From positions 21,413 to 85,412 of the forward strand of contig CALUYD010000007.1 in NCBI GenBank assembly GCA_944324915.1: DNA of 64,000 bases, written 5' to 3'. Of the stretch, positions 17,439 to 27,470 are shown piece after piece (positions within the stretch are counted from its first letter, which is position 1; each line of letters starts with the position of its first letter). The notes under the pieces were generated by a model. It was not told the origin of the DNA. It ran no database searches and saw only the letters and a list, made by a program, of their open reading frames with translations. This stretch comes from Candidatus Gastranaerophilales bacterium. GTDB taxonomy: Bacteria > Cyanobacteriota > Vampirovibrionia > Gastranaerophilales > Gastranaerophilaceae. The position numbers were made by a program, and so were the translations under genes.

Positions 17439-18277
17439 TCATCCTCCTTAAAAACTTTTTTAGGTTTTATTAAATTATCTGATAAATTTGCAATTGATAC
17501 AAGTTTGTTATTTTTTGTTAATAAAACTTTATCAGATGAAACATTATAAGAATTATCTATAAAGTTACCATTCAAGACTTTTTGATAATCGTAGTCAGAA
17601 ATTTCAATTTTTTCTAAATTTAGCGCATCCAAAGGATTGATTTTAACTAAATTATCAGAAATCAAATTAGCCTTATCAAGAGTAAAATTACCTGCTTTTG
17701 TTCTGATTAATTCGCTTAAAGTTGCACCGCAACCTAGTTTTAAACCTATATCATTTACAAGAGAGCGAATATATGTGCCTTTCTTACAATTTACCTTAAT
17801 TTTTGCGCTATTTTTGCTAAATTCAAGTAACTCAATAGAATAAATTTCAATTTCTCGAGCAAAATCTTCGATATTAATTTCTTTATTTTGTCTTGTTAAA
17901 TCACAAAGTTTTTTTCCATTATATTTAATTGCAGAATATTTTGGAGGAATTTGTTTTGTTAATCCTATAAATTCTTTTAAAACTTTTTCTAATTTAATTT
18001 GAGTAAAATCAGGCTCTTTTATATATTCTTTTTCGCCTTCTAAATCAAACGTATCTGTCACATAACCAAAATCGATGCTTGCAATATATTCTTTATCAGA
18101 ATCAAGATAATTGAGCAATTTTGTAGCAGAACCAACAGCAACCTGCATAACACCATAAGCGAGCGGGTCTAGTGTACCGCTATGACCAATTTGTTTTATT
18201 TTAAGTCGTTTTCTTAATTCTCTAATTACATCAAAAGAGGTCACACCTTTTGGTTTGTTTATGTTTAAAAAATACAT
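17435..18277 (-). CDS. truB: tRNA pseudouridine(55) synthase
   Basis: TruB makes pseudouridine 55 in the T-loop of tRNAs. The catalytic aspartate is in GHSGTLDPLAYGV, after the family opening INKPKGVTSFDVIRELRK. Other motifs are KEYIASIDFGYVTDTFD, QIPPKYSAIKYNGKKLCDLTR and CKKGTYIRSLVNDIG. Length 280 is normal, with a short C-terminal extension in place of a full PUA domain. It follows rbfA with no gap, the conserved infB-rbfA-truB order. Confidence 0.96.
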   Translation of the reverse strand: MYFLNINKPKGVTSFDVIRELRKRLKIKQIGHSGTLDPLAYGVMQVAVGSATKLLNYLDSDKEYIASIDFGYVTDTFDLEGEKEYIKEPDFTQIKLEKVLKEFIGLTKQIPPKYSAIKYNGKKLCDLTRQNKEINIEDFAREIEIYSIELLEFSKNSAKIKVNCKKGTYIRSLVNDIGLKLGCGATLSELIRTKAGNFTLDKANLISDNLVKINPLDALNLEKIEISDYDYQKVLNGNFIDNSYNVSSDKVLLTKNNKLVSIANLSDNLIKPKKVFKEDE

Positions 18278-18628
18278 CTAAACTTCGCCACGCTCGATTT
18301 TATTAATTAATTCCATCATTTTTGCACCATGCTCAAGAGAATCATCTAAAATAAATAACAAAGTTGGAGTTTTCCTAAGTCTAATTCTTTTTCCAACTTC
18401 ATGTCTTATTTGACCAACATGGCGCTCAAGAGCTTTTTTGGTTTTTTCTTTAACATCATTTGAGCCATAAACGCTATAAAATACTCGAGCTGCGGAATTA
18501 TCTGATGAAACATCAACATCAGTAATTGAAACCATACCACAGATTTGAGGGTCTTTAATTTCGCGAAATATGATGTCAGAGATTTCTCTCATCAATGCTT
18601 TTCTAACACGTTCATTTCTTAAACTCAT
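18278..18628 (-). CDS. rbfA: Ribosome-binding factor A
   Basis: RbfA is a KH-like cold-shock factor that helps mature the 5' end of 16S rRNA on the 30S subunit. It has ALMREISDIIFREIKDPQICGMVSITDVDVSSD and the C-terminal RIRLRKTPTLLFILDDSLEHGAKM, normal for the family. A GTG at 18634 follows the infB stop directly, but the ATG two codons later has AGGTG at a suitable distance, so I take 18628 (116 residues). Translation is probably coupled to infB. Confidence 0.94.
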   Translation of the reverse strand: MSLRNERVRKALMREISDIIFREIKDPQICGMVSITDVDVSSDNSAARVFYSVYGSNDVKEKTKKALERHVGQIRHEVGKRIRLRKTPTLLFILDDSLEHGAKMMELINKIERGEV

Positions 18629-18634
18629 ATTCAC

Positions 18635-21133
18635 CTACACCAAAGTCTGTGGCTCAATTTCTTTTGTAGTTGATACTTCAATTATATCGCCTTCTTGAAT
18701 ATCATTAAATTTTGAGAATGAAATACCACATTCGAAACCTTCTTTAACTTCTTTAACATCATCTTTAAAGCGTTTCAATTGATCGATTTCACCTTTAAAT
18801 ATTTCTTGACCATTTCTAATTAAACGAGCGGTTTTAGAGCGTACAATTTTTCCTTCAAGAACATAACAACCTGCAATTTTTGTTGTTTTGCCGATAGTAA
18901 ACACTGCTCTAACTTCAGCCTTGCCAAGTTCAACATCTTCAATTTCTGGAGATAATAAAGAAAGCATAGTTTTTTCAATATCTTCTAAAACTTGATAGAT
19001 AATATCGTATTTTTTAATTTTTACACCTTCTTTTTGTGCTGAAATTAAAGCATTTGCATCTTCTTTTACGGTAAAACCAAGAATAATTGCATTTGATGCG
19101 CTTGCAAGCATAACATCAGCTTCTGAAATATCACCAACACCGGCATGAACGATTTTTGGAACAACTTTAAGCGATTTAACATTTTGAATTGCATTTGAAA
19201 CCGCTTCAGCAGCACCATTTGTATTCGCTTTAATAATTAAATTCAAATTAGTTACTTGATTATCAGCAGCAATAGCTTCTCTTTGAACGTGAGCCGCTGT
19301 CATAGCATCAAGTCTTGTTGAGCGTTCTTTTTGTTTTCTTTCAGCAACAATTTGTTTCATTGTCTTATCATTTGCAACAACTTCAAATATATCGCCAGCT
19401 TGCGGGACTTCGTTTAAACCTAATATTTCAACAGGAGTAGAAGGACCCGCTGTTCTAACTCGTTTTCCTGAATCATCTAATAGTGCTCTAACTTTTCCGC
19501 CAACTGTTCCAACAACAATAGAATCACCAACTTTAAGCGTACCATTTTGTACAAGCATTGTAGCAACAGGACCTTTACCTTTATCAAGATTAGCTTCTAT
19601 TATAACACCTGTTGCAGGACATTTTTCCACTGCTTTTAATTCTTGCATTTCAGCTACAAGCAAGATATATTCAAGCAAATCATCGATACCTGTTTTTTGA
19701 AGAGCTGAAATTTCTACACAAATTGTATCTCCGCCCCATTTTTCAGGAACAAGACCGTGTTCAACAAGCTCTTGCAAAACTCTATCAGGATTTGCATCCG
19801 GTTTATCGCATTTATTAATCGCAACAATAATAGGTACATTTGCACTTCTTGCATGTGAAATTGACTCAACAGTTTGAGGCATAACGCCGTCATCTGCTGC
19901 AACAACTAGAACTGCAATATCAGTCGCTTGCGCACCACGCAAACGCATTTGAGTAAATGCTTCGTGACCCGGAGTATCTATAAATACAATCTTTTTCTTG
20001 TCAACCCAAACGGTGTAAGCACCAATACTTTGAGTAATACCGCCAACTTCTGTTTGAACAATTTTGTGTTTAGATGCCCTGATTGAATCAAGCGTAGTTG
20101 TTTTACCATGGTCAACATGCCCCATAACAGTAACAATAGGAGCACGTCTTATAATATCTTCTTCTTTTGCATTTAAAAGATATTTATTTACTTCTTCTTT
20201 TTCTTCTTCTTGAGCAATAAATTCTTCTAAATCTTCTTCTAGAATTTCTAAACCAAAATGTTGTGCAACTTTTTTGCTTGTTTCAGTATCGATTGGGGTA
20301 TTAACTGTAACCATAATACCTTCAAGCATTAAAAATTTAATAATTTCAGCAGGGGTTTTCTTAATTTTATCCGATAATTCACCAACTGTCATCGGTTTAT
20401 TAATAACAACAGATGTTACTTCTTCAACAGCTGCAACTTCTTGTGTGTGTTTTTTATGTTTATTTTGTACCGCTTTTTCTAGGCTAATTCTTTCTTGTTC
20501 TTCTTGTTTATTGTTGTATGAGTGATCTTTTTTCTTTTTTTTGTTTCCTCTGCCTTGATTGTTATACATATCTTGAGAGATTATATGTCTTTTAATCGGA
20601 CCTTGAGGAGCTTGAGATGGTTGCTTTTGTTGTTTTTCTTTTTTCTCTTGCTTTTCAGAATTATCTTGTTTTAATTGTTCTTGACGAGCAAAGTTTTTTC
20701 TTGTCATAGAAGGCAAACTTGCTAATTTATCAGTAGAATTCACAAGCGGAGATTTTGGAGCTGATTTTTGAATGTTTTGAGGCCTGTCTTCCTGTTTTGG
20801 TTGTGCTTTAGGCTTTTCTTGAACTTGTTTTTTTGTTTGTTCATTTGCGCTTCTAACTATTTCAAGTTTAGAGACTGTTTTAATAACGGGAATTTGCTCT
20901 TTTTGCACTTCTTTTTCAACCACATCTTGAGCTTTTTGTTTTTTTACAATAAAAGCCTTTGGTTTAGAAGAAGGTTTAGCAGTTTTTGTATAAAGCGCTT
21001 TAATTTTATCAATTGAACTGTCACTAACGGTTGAACTATGGGATTTTAAAGATAGTCCAAGTGTTTCATTAGCTTTTTCTATTAGTTCTTTTGAAGTTAT
21101 ATTTAATTCTTTTGCAAGTTCGTGTACTCTCAT
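18635..21133 (-). CDS. infB: Translation initiation factor IF-2
   Basis: IF-2 is the GTPase that delivers fMet-tRNA to the 30S subunit. The N-terminal IF2_N module ([19 protein letters not shown]) is followed by a long low-complexity Lys/Gln/Glu-rich linker (about 50-230), a second IF2_N-like module ([24 protein letters not shown]), the G domain with P-loop [22 protein letters not shown] and [11 protein letters not shown], and the EF-Tu-like and C-terminal tRNA-binding domains. Length 832 is typical. Downstream genes are rbfA and truB. The usual upstream partners rimP, nusA and ylxR are not here; a TPR membrane protein occupies that place. Confidence 0.97.
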   Translation of the reverse strand: MRVHELAKELNITSKELIEKANETLGLSLKSHSSTVSDSSIDKIKALYTKTAKPSSKPKAFIVKKQKAQDVVEKEVQKEQIPVIKTVSKLEIVRSANEQTKKQVQEKPKAQPKQEDRPQNIQKSAPKSPLVNSTDKLASLPSMTRKNFARQEQLKQDNSEKQEKKEKQQKQPSQAPQGPIKRHIISQDMYNNQGRGNKKKKKDHSYNNKQEEQERISLEKAVQNKHKKHTQEVAAVEEVTSVVINKPMTVGELSDKIKKTPAEIIKFLMLEGIMVTVNTPIDTETSKKVAQHFGLEILEEDLEEFIAQEEEKEEVNKYLLNAKEEDIIRRAPIVTVMGHVDHGKTTTLDSIRASKHKIVQTEVGGITQSIGAYTVWVDKKKIVFIDTPGHEAFTQMRLRGAQATDIAVLVVAADDGVMPQTVESISHARSANVPIIVAINKCDKPDANPDRVLQELVEHGLVPEKWGGDTICVEISALQKTGIDDLLEYILLVAEMQELKAVEKCPATGVIIEANLDKGKGPVATMLVQNGTLKVGDSIVVGTVGGKVRALLDDSGKRVRTAGPSTPVEILGLNEVPQAGDIFEVVANDKTMKQIVAERKQKERSTRLDAMTAAHVQREAIAADNQVTNLNLIIKANTNGAAEAVSNAIQNVKSLKVVPKIVHAGVGDISEADVMLASASNAIILGFTVKEDANALISAQKEGVKIKKYDIIYQVLEDIEKTMLSLLSPEIEDVELGKAEVRAVFTIGKTTKIAGCYVLEGKIVRSKTARLIRNGQEIFKGEIDQLKRFKDDVKEVKEGFECGISFSKFNDIQEGDIIEVSTTKEIEPQTLV

Positions 21134-21196
21134 GATTCTCCAATTTTAATTTTCTATATTTTTAAAATAACACAAGAAAATTTTAAAGTATAGTAT

Positions 21197-22456
21197 TTAT
21201 GTATTTATAAAATCTATTTTAATCAACACCCAAGGAGCTTCCTCTCTTTTTTTGGCAAAATATCTAACAAAAATATCGTTATTTTCCTTAATATCATTGA
21301 ATTTTATCTCATCATCAAGTATTAATTGAATATTATTTAACTCATCAAACCCATCAAGAGGTCTTGTTTGAGCAACAACTCTTTTTTCGATTTCATATTT
21401 ATTACCATTAACAAACAATTCTGCTTTAATATAAAGATTATCGATTGCATTTGGAGTATTATTTTTTAATTCAAATGTCAAAATATTACTTATTTTACCA
21501 AATATATTCTTCTTTGAAACAATTTTAGAGTTATCTGCAATAAGCTCATCTTTATACAAATATACTTGTGAAACTTTGTTTTTAAATCTTGTCATTTTAG
21601 AATCATAATAATTAAATTCACCGTTTTTGTTGTTTAATCTTGCGCTATCCATCAATTTTTGCAAAACAGAATTAAAAACATAAGGATTTACCAAATAAGG
21701 GTCTTTATAAAAGGCTTCAGAAATATATTTTTCAGCTTCTTTTGGGTTATTTTGAGCATAAATTAAACCAAGTTTATAGTTAGCTTGCGCACTTTTTTGA
21801 AGTTTAAGAGAATTTTTAAGACTTGCAATAGCTTCTATTGGTTCATTTTGCTCCATATAATAATCAGCTAGTTTTATATATTCTTTAGAAAAAATATCTC
21901 TTATTTCATTTGCATATTTAAAGTCATTTAAACCTTTTGCGTATTTATAGACAATTTGATAGCTTTTTGTTGAAGCAAGGTAGTTTTTTTGTTTGCTTAA
22001 TCCTTTTGCTATTTCTTCATATATTTTTGCTTTGTAAAAATTAGTTTTTTTGGAGTTTCCGCTTAGTTCTTCGGCTAGTGTAGCACTATGAGCAAATAAA
22101 TTGTTTTTAGCGCAAAAAATAGCATAAGAATACAAAGTATAATTTGAACGAGCAGAATATTTTAGAGCATTTTTATAATATTCATTTGCTTTTTCTAATA
22201 AATTTAATCCTTCATACATTTTTGCAAGTCTTAAATTTATAATTACATCCTCAGGATTTTCAATTAATTTTTTTTCAAGCTGTTCGATTGTAAAAAACTC
22301 GGATAAATTTTCAACTTTTAGTTCATTAGAATTAATATAATCTTCTGATCTAAACAATAAATCAAGCTCAACAACAAGTCCTATCGCAACAGAAATAATA
22401 AGCGACAGAATTATTGTTACAACATACTCATTAATTGATAAATACTGTTTATTCAT
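21197..22456 (-). CDS. Membrane-anchored TPR protein
   Basis: A 419-residue protein with one N-terminal membrane helix (YVVTIILSLIISVAIGLVV, about 11-29), then tetratricopeptide repeats from about 60 to 270 (for example LRLAKMYEGLNLLEKANEYYKNAL, ANYKLGLIYAQNNPKEAEKYI), and a C-terminal beta-rich domain (about 320-419) with NILTFELKNNTPNAIDNLYIKAEL that resembles an immunoglobulin-like or FxLYD-type fold. I do not recognise the family. It overlaps the end of mgtC by eight bases and precedes infB by 63 bases, so it probably belongs to the same minus-strand transcript. Confidence 0.82.
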   Translation of the reverse strand: MNKQYLSINEYVVTIILSLIISVAIGLVVELDLLFRSEDYINSNELKVENLSEFFTIEQLEKKLIENPEDVIINLRLAKMYEGLNLLEKANEYYKNALKYSARSNYTLYSYAIFCAKNNLFAHSATLAEELSGNSKKTNFYKAKIYEEIAKGLSKQKNYLASTKSYQIVYKYAKGLNDFKYANEIRDIFSKEYIKLADYYMEQNEPIEAIASLKNSLKLQKSAQANYKLGLIYAQNNPKEAEKYISEAFYKDPYLVNPYVFNSVLQKLMDSARLNNKNGEFNYYDSKMTRFKNKVSQVYLYKDELIADNSKIVSKKNIFGKISNILTFELKNNTPNAIDNLYIKAELFVNGNKYEIEKRVVAQTRPLDGFDELNNIQLILDDEIKFNDIKENNDIFVRYFAKKREEAPWVLIKIDFINT

Positions 22457-23156
22457 AATGTTCTCTTATTTCAATAGATTCAATGCAATTCATATTCCTA
22501 AAATAATCATTAATTTCTTTAAGCGATTTTTTGGTTGAAACGACTGCATTATAGCGCAATTCAGAATGATTGATTAATTTTTTATTTAATTTAAGCGTCT
22601 TTTTAAAACTTTTTTCAAATATTAACTCGATATTATCACAAGCCTCAACCGAAGCTACAATTGAAATTTCAAAGTCTTTATAAGCAATTTTTCTTTTTGA
22701 TAAAACATTTTTTTCTAAGCGTCTTATTGAAATTAAAACAACTAATGTTGCAAAAGAAGCAATAATAGCTGTAACATATTCACCGCAACCGCAAGACATA
22801 CCAATAGCAGCACAAACCCATAAAGTTGCAGCGGTTGTTATACCAAAAACATTACTTCCATGACGCATAACAGTACCGGCACCAATAAAACCGATACCTG
22901 TGATTACTTGCGCTGCAATACGCGCTGGATCATTTGTTCCAATGACATCGACTGCTATGTGCATTTTAAAACCATATATCGATAAAATCGTAAACACACA
23001 AGCACCCAGACAAACAAGAATATGTGTTCTAAGCCCTGCAAATTTTCCTGTTAATTCTCGCTCAATCCCCGGAATAAATGCCAATAAAACAGCAAGCGTT
23101 ATTCTAAATAATATTGTAAGAGTTTGATTTATATCAATGTTTATCATATCCAGCAT
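22449..23156 (-). CDS. MgtC/SapB-family membrane protein
   Basis: A 235-residue protein with the MgtC/SapB core: LAVLLAFIPGIERELTGKFAGLRTHIL, VITGIGFIGAGTVMRHG and ITTAATLWVCAAIGMSCGCG, forming four to five membrane helices. The C-terminal 70 residues form a small ACT-like cytoplasmic domain. MgtC of pathogens acts on Mg2+ and ATP-synthase homeostasis; in environmental bacteria the role is less clear. AAGGAA lies eight bases before the ATG. It is flanked by an ABC permease gene (10-base gap) and the TPR gene (overlap). Confidence 0.92.
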   Translation of the reverse strand: MLDMINIDINQTLTILFRITLAVLLAFIPGIERELTGKFAGLRTHILVCLGACVFTILSIYGFKMHIAVDVIGTNDPARIAAQVITGIGFIGAGTVMRHGSNVFGITTAATLWVCAAIGMSCGCGEYVTAIIASFATLVVLISIRRLEKNVLSKRKIAYKDFEISIVASVEACDNIELIFEKSFKKTLKLNKKLINHSELRYNAVVSTKKSLKEINDYFRNMNCIESIEIREHYE

Positions 23157-23166
23157 AATAAATTCC

Positions 23167-24228
23167 TTATTTTAGAGTTTTTGGGTCGAGTATATCCCTT
23201 ATTTTATCGCCTAACACATTAAAAGACAAAACCGCAATAAAAATTAAAAAACCCGGGGCTAAAAGCCATGGTCTATAAAGAATATTTGCAAATTCTTGCG
23301 CTTCTCTTAGCATATTACCCCAACTAGCATCCGGTAGTTGTATTCCAAGACCTAAAAAACTCAAGCCTGATTCAGCTAAAATATAAGATGGAACAGATAA
23401 GGTAATTGCAATAATTACATAGCTTGAAGTTTGAGGAAGAATATGTTTTAAAATTATTCTTTTTCTATCAGCCCCGATTGTTTCTATTGCTTTAATATAT
23501 TCTTGGTTTTTTATTGATAAAACCATGCCTCTTATAACTCTTGAAAACCCAGCCCAGCCGATAAAAGCAAGAATTGCGGTAATTAGAGCAAAACGCTGAT
23601 TAGATGTCATATTAGATGGCAAAATAGAAGCTAAAATAATCAACAAATAAAAACTAGGTACCGACATAATTCCTTCTGCTAAGCGCATAAGAATTTTATC
23701 GGTTCTACCTCCAATATAGCCTGAAATACCACCATAAATAGCCCCAATAGGAAATGATATTAATAACGCCAAAAAGCCTATTGTTAAAGATATTTGACCT
23801 CCAAAAAATAATCTTGAATAAACGTCACATCCATTTATATCACAGCCCAAAATATGTAAATTACAGCCGCTATCGCAACCTATAAAATGTTTATTGGTTT
23901 TAAAAATTCCAAAGAGTTTATATTCATAGCCATTAGCAAAAAATTTAATTTTGTATTTTTTGGTCCTATCCTGCTTGTATTCAATAGATAATGTATCTTT
24001 ATTAAAGGTTTTTAGATAGTTATAAGTATAAGGATGAACAAATTTATTATCTTTATTTATTAAATAAATATTACTTGGCGGTTGATATGCAATTTTTCGA
24101 TTTGAATAGGTTGATGGATAAACTGCAAAAAAATCAGCAAAAGCAACCAAAAAATATAGCAAAAATAAGACACATAAGGCAATAAAAGGGATTTTATCTT
24201 TTTTTAATTTCAAATAAAAATTATTCAC
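23167..24228 (-). CDS. ABC transporter permease, DppC/OppC family
   Basis: A 353-residue inner-membrane permease of the dipeptide/oligopeptide/nickel class. The C-terminal 220 residues carry six helices and the EAA loop (EYIKAIETIGADRKRIILKHILPQ) that contacts the ATPase. The family signature GTDELGRDVLSRL appears as HILGCDINGCDVYSRL. Between helix 1 and that signature is an enlarged periplasmic segment (about 35-125) with four cysteines at about 118, 122, 129 and 134, unusual for DppC. It starts directly after the DppB gene. No substrate-binding protein or ATPase genes are in the window. Confidence 0.9.
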   Translation of the reverse strand: MNNFYLKLKKDKIPFIALCVLFLLYFLVAFADFFAVYPSTYSNRKIAYQPPSNIYLINKDNKFVHPYTYNYLKTFNKDTLSIEYKQDRTKKYKIKFFANGYEYKLFGIFKTNKHFIGCDSGCNLHILGCDINGCDVYSRLFFGGQISLTIGFLALLISFPIGAIYGGISGYIGGRTDKILMRLAEGIMSVPSFYLLIILASILPSNMTSNQRFALITAILAFIGWAGFSRVIRGMVLSIKNQEYIKAIETIGADRKRIILKHILPQTSSYVIIAITLSVPSYILAESGLSFLGLGIQLPDASWGNMLREAQEFANILYRPWLLAPGFLIFIAVLSFNVLGDKIRDILDPKTLK

Positions 24229-25197
24229 TTACACCCTCACTCTCGGATCAGTAAGTTTTAATAAAATGTCTGAAATTAAATTACCCAAAATAAGCATTAT
24301 AGCGCCTATCATAAGACTTGCCATAACTAAATTAATATCAGATTGCATAACGGCTTCTAAAATCAATTTTCCTAAACCCGGATATTGAAATACATATTCT
24401 GTTAACGCTGCTCCTGATAATAATCCCGCAAATTCAAATCCTAAAAGAGTAATAATGGGATTAATAGCATTTCTTAGAGCATGTTTAATTATAACTTTAG
24501 ATTTATTTAAGCCTTTTGCATAAGCAAATTTGACATATTCAGAATTTAAAACATCTAATAAATTTGCTCTCATTTGACGAGCCAAAGATGATAGAGAAAT
24601 TGTAGTTAAAACAAAAACAGGCAAAAACAGATGATGAATTATATCTAAGACTTTTGCAAAAGAAGACAATTCGCTAAAATTAGCACTAGTTAATCCACCA
24701 ATCGGAAACCAGCCTGTTTTTTGGGCAAACAAAAGCATTAAAATCGCAAAGAAAAAAGATGGAATTGCCATACCAACACTTGATAAAACAGTAAGCATTT
24801 TATCAAACCAAGAATTATAATATACAGCAGCTAATACACCTAATGGTATTGCAATAATCCAGCTAAAAAATATAACACACACCGAAAGTAAAAGTGTATT
24901 CAATATCCTTCCTTTTAGTTTTGTTGAAACTTTTGTATTATCGGTGCAATAGCCCATATCTCCTTTAATGAAATTTTTTGCCCATAGGATATATTGAACA
25001 CCGATTGGTTTATCAAGCCCTAATCTTTTAACTTCAGAATTAATTGTTTCTTGACTAATTGCAGGATTTAATCTTAATTGAGCTAAAGGATCAACAGGAG
25101 ATAAACGAATTAAGAAAAAACTTATTAACGATACTATAAATAATATCGGAATAGAACTTGCAATTCTTTTTAAAATGTAAACCCAAGTGTTCATCAA
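24229..25197 (-). CDS. ABC transporter permease, DppB/OppB family
   Basis: A 322-residue permease with the DppB opening (ILKRIASSIPILFIVSLISFFLIRLSPVDP), the lipid-facing helix RILNTLLLSVCVIFFSWIIAIPLGV, and the EAA loop region EYVKFAYAKGLNKSKVIIKHALRNA. The C-terminal FEFAGLLSGAALTEYVFQYPGLGKL is diagnostic. It pairs with the adjacent DppC-like subunit to form the translocation pore of a peptide or nickel-type importer. The solute-binding protein and the ATPases must be encoded elsewhere. Confidence 0.93.
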   Translation of the reverse strand: MMNTWVYILKRIASSIPILFIVSLISFFLIRLSPVDPLAQLRLNPAISQETINSEVKRLGLDKPIGVQYILWAKNFIKGDMGYCTDNTKVSTKLKGRILNTLLLSVCVIFFSWIIAIPLGVLAAVYYNSWFDKMLTVLSSVGMAIPSFFFAILMLLFAQKTGWFPIGGLTSANFSELSSFAKVLDIIHHLFLPVFVLTTISLSSLARQMRANLLDVLNSEYVKFAYAKGLNKSKVIIKHALRNAINPIITLLGFEFAGLLSGAALTEYVFQYPGLGKLILEAVMQSDINLVMASLMIGAIMLILGNLISDILLKLTDPRVRV

Positions 25198-25229
25198 AAA
25201 TATCCTACATTAAAATTTAATTAAATAAA

Positions 25230-26822
25230 TTAATCAAATAAGCTATTTAATCTTTCTTGAATATCAGCAGGATCAATTTCATTGGTTATATTATTAACAT
25301 CCATTGCCTGCTGAAAATATCTTGCAGCTTCAACGTTTTCGCCTTTAAGAGCATAACATCTTCCAAGATTATAATAAGCAAGAGCATAATTCGGATTGCA
25401 TTGAATTGCTGTTTCAAAGGCTTCAATAGCATTTTTTAACTGAACTAAATCATCTAAATAAATAACACCTAAGTTATTATGAGCAATATCATAATTAGGA
25501 TCAAATTTAATTGATAATTTGTATTCTTTTATTGCTTCATCTAAATCACCCATGCCCCAATATAAATAACCTAAATTACAATGAATTCGAGAGTTATTGG
25601 GTTCTAGCTCTAGTGCTCTTCTATAAACAATAAGTGCGTTTTTATAATCTTCATTATCATAAAAAGCACTACCCAATGAAACATAAACATCAATTTCTTT
25701 AGGAGTTAAATTGTTTGCAATTTGATAATTAGCGATAGCACAATCTGTATTTTTGATAACATTTTGTTCAATATAGCCTAAAGTTTGTGCTACAATACTT
25801 GTCCAATCCGCTTTAGGATTGATAGATATAGCTGATTGATAATGAGAAACCGCTAGGTCAGTTTCTCCTTTCATAAAATACAAATTAGCAATATTAGAAT
25901 GCAAAACTGCATTGTAAGGATGAATTGCAATATATTTATTATAATACGCTATTGCATTATCATAATCACCAAGCTCTTCATAGGATTGAACTAAGCCTGA
26001 ATAAGCGCTATATGAAAGAGAATCAATCCATAAAGCCATTTTATATTCAACGATTGCTTCTTCTAATTTTCCGGCACGTCTGTATGTATCACCAAGTGCG
26101 GTATATAAGGCAGAAAACCCTGGCATTTTATCAATTGCATCAGAATAACAAGCAAAAGCTCGCTCTAAATCGCCTTGAGCAAAATAAGCGTCAGCTTTAC
26201 AAAGTACAGGAATAATCTTAAACCATTTTAATTTATCTTTTAAATTTTTTATAGCTTCTTTATCAAATGGCAAAGTCAAATAGGATAAAATTAATTCGTA
26301 TAAACTCATTAATTTCATTTTTTTATTTCTAAAATACAATGTATTTAATAATCTTGCCTTAGAATAATGTAATCTTGAAGATTTTAAAACGGTATATTTT
26401 AAGCCTTGCTCAATATGATCCAGCGCATCTTGAAATCTGTCTTTTTTCTTCAAACAATTAGCAATCATATAATGACATTGAGCTTTAGATGCATTTTTAT
26501 CAATTGCAATATTAAAATAGTTAATTGCTTTATCTAATTCACCCTTATAATAAAGTGCAAGACCGATTTTATAATAAATTTCACCGTTATCAATTAATAT
26601 TTCTGCTGCTTTTTGATATTCTGTTATAGCTTCATCAATGTATTGTTTAGCTTGATAAACATCTAAATGCCAATCAAGATATAAATCCCCTAATCTAATA
26701 TGTAATTTTGTATCAGCAGGCTCTGCCATAAGCAAATTTCTGCAATATTCTATCGCTTGTTGAATTTCGCCTTTTTTAGTAAATTTATTTATTGTTTTTT
26801 CTATTTTTTTAATGTCTTCCAA
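25230..26822 (-). CDS. Cytoplasmic TPR-repeat protein
   Basis: A roughly 530-residue protein made almost wholly of tetratricopeptide repeats, about a dozen by eye, with good consensus in the C-terminal half (for example YTALGDTYRRAGKLEEAIVEY, VYVSLGSAFYDNEDYKNALIVY, AHNNLGVIYLDDLVQLKNAIEAF). No signal peptide is present. It is likely a scaffold for protein complexes. The frame is open to a TTG at 26849, but a second TTG at 26822 has GGAG at seven bases and lies after the stop of the upstream PilZ gene, so I choose it. Confidence 0.88.
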   Translation of the reverse strand: MEDIKKIEKTINKFTKKGEIQQAIEYCRNLLMAEPADTKLHIRLGDLYLDWHLDVYQAKQYIDEAITEYQKAAEILIDNGEIYYKIGLALYYKGELDKAINYFNIAIDKNASKAQCHYMIANCLKKKDRFQDALDHIEQGLKYTVLKSSRLHYSKARLLNTLYFRNKKMKLMSLYELILSYLTLPFDKEAIKNLKDKLKWFKIIPVLCKADAYFAQGDLERAFACYSDAIDKMPGFSALYTALGDTYRRAGKLEEAIVEYKMALWIDSLSYSAYSGLVQSYEELGDYDNAIAYYNKYIAIHPYNAVLHSNIANLYFMKGETDLAVSHYQSAISINPKADWTSIVAQTLGYIEQNVIKNTDCAIANYQIANNLTPKEIDVYVSLGSAFYDNEDYKNALIVYRRALELEPNNSRIHCNLGYLYWGMGDLDEAIKEYKLSIKFDPNYDIAHNNLGVIYLDDLVQLKNAIEAFETAIQCNPNYALAYYNLGRCYALKGENVEAARYFQQAMDVNNITNEIDPADIQERLNSLFD

Positions 26823-26835
26823 AATAACTCCAAGT

Positions 26836-27423
26836 CTATTTTTTAGCAATTAATTTAAATACATACTTCACAATTTTATCTTCATCATACATTTTCAAAT
26901 TATTAAATTTAGCAACATAATAATTGTCATAAACTTTAATTATATCTGAATCAATGACAATTTCCTTTTCAAATTCAGATTCAGGAAGCACAACACGAAC
27001 CTTTTCACCAATTTTAAAAGAAACATTATTAACACAAAATGCAATACCGCCTGCTGAAATATTAATACAATAACATTCAACTGTTTGAAAATCGCTTTTA
27101 ACTATTTTAAAGACGATATTTGATAATACTCTCACAAATTCACGCTTTTGCTCAACAGGCATGGTTTCATTATTTTCTATTACAATACAATTTGATGAAT
27201 TTAATTTATCAATAACATGACTTTTCATCTTTTTAACGCCCAGATGAGTATTGACACTGACTAAAAGCTCATCTAATTCATTTAATTTTTGAGCTAAATA
27301 TAATGATTCATACGCAATCAAAACCGCAATTCTGTCGTTTTCATAATCAAAAACAATACCTTCTAATTTAGTATTGTCAGCAGTTTGAATTTGTACAATA
27401 TGATTTTTTCGAATTTCTTTCAT
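26836..27423 (-). CDS. PilZ-domain cyclic-di-GMP receptor
   Basis: A 195-residue protein with an N-terminal YcgR-like beta domain (1-85) and a C-terminal PilZ domain. The c-di-GMP-binding motifs are EQKREFVRV (RxxxR) and CINISAGGIAFCV (the [DN]xSxxG motif), both intact. YcgR-type proteins modulate motility or surface attachment, and here a type IV pilus-like system or secretion is the natural target given the prepilin at 44005. It is upstream of the TPR gene in the same minus-strand block. Confidence 0.9.
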   Translation of the reverse strand: MKEIRKNHIVQIQTADNTKLEGIVFDYENDRIAVLIAYESLYLAQKLNELDELLVSVNTHLGVKKMKSHVIDKLNSSNCIVIENNETMPVEQKREFVRVLSNIVFKIVKSDFQTVECYCINISAGGIAFCVNNVSFKIGEKVRVVLPESEFEKEIVIDSDIIKVYDNYYVAKFNNLKMYDEDKIVKYVFKLIAKK

Positions 27424-27470
27424 AAACTGATTTTAGATTATTTTTCAATTTTTAGCAAATTAATTAAACC

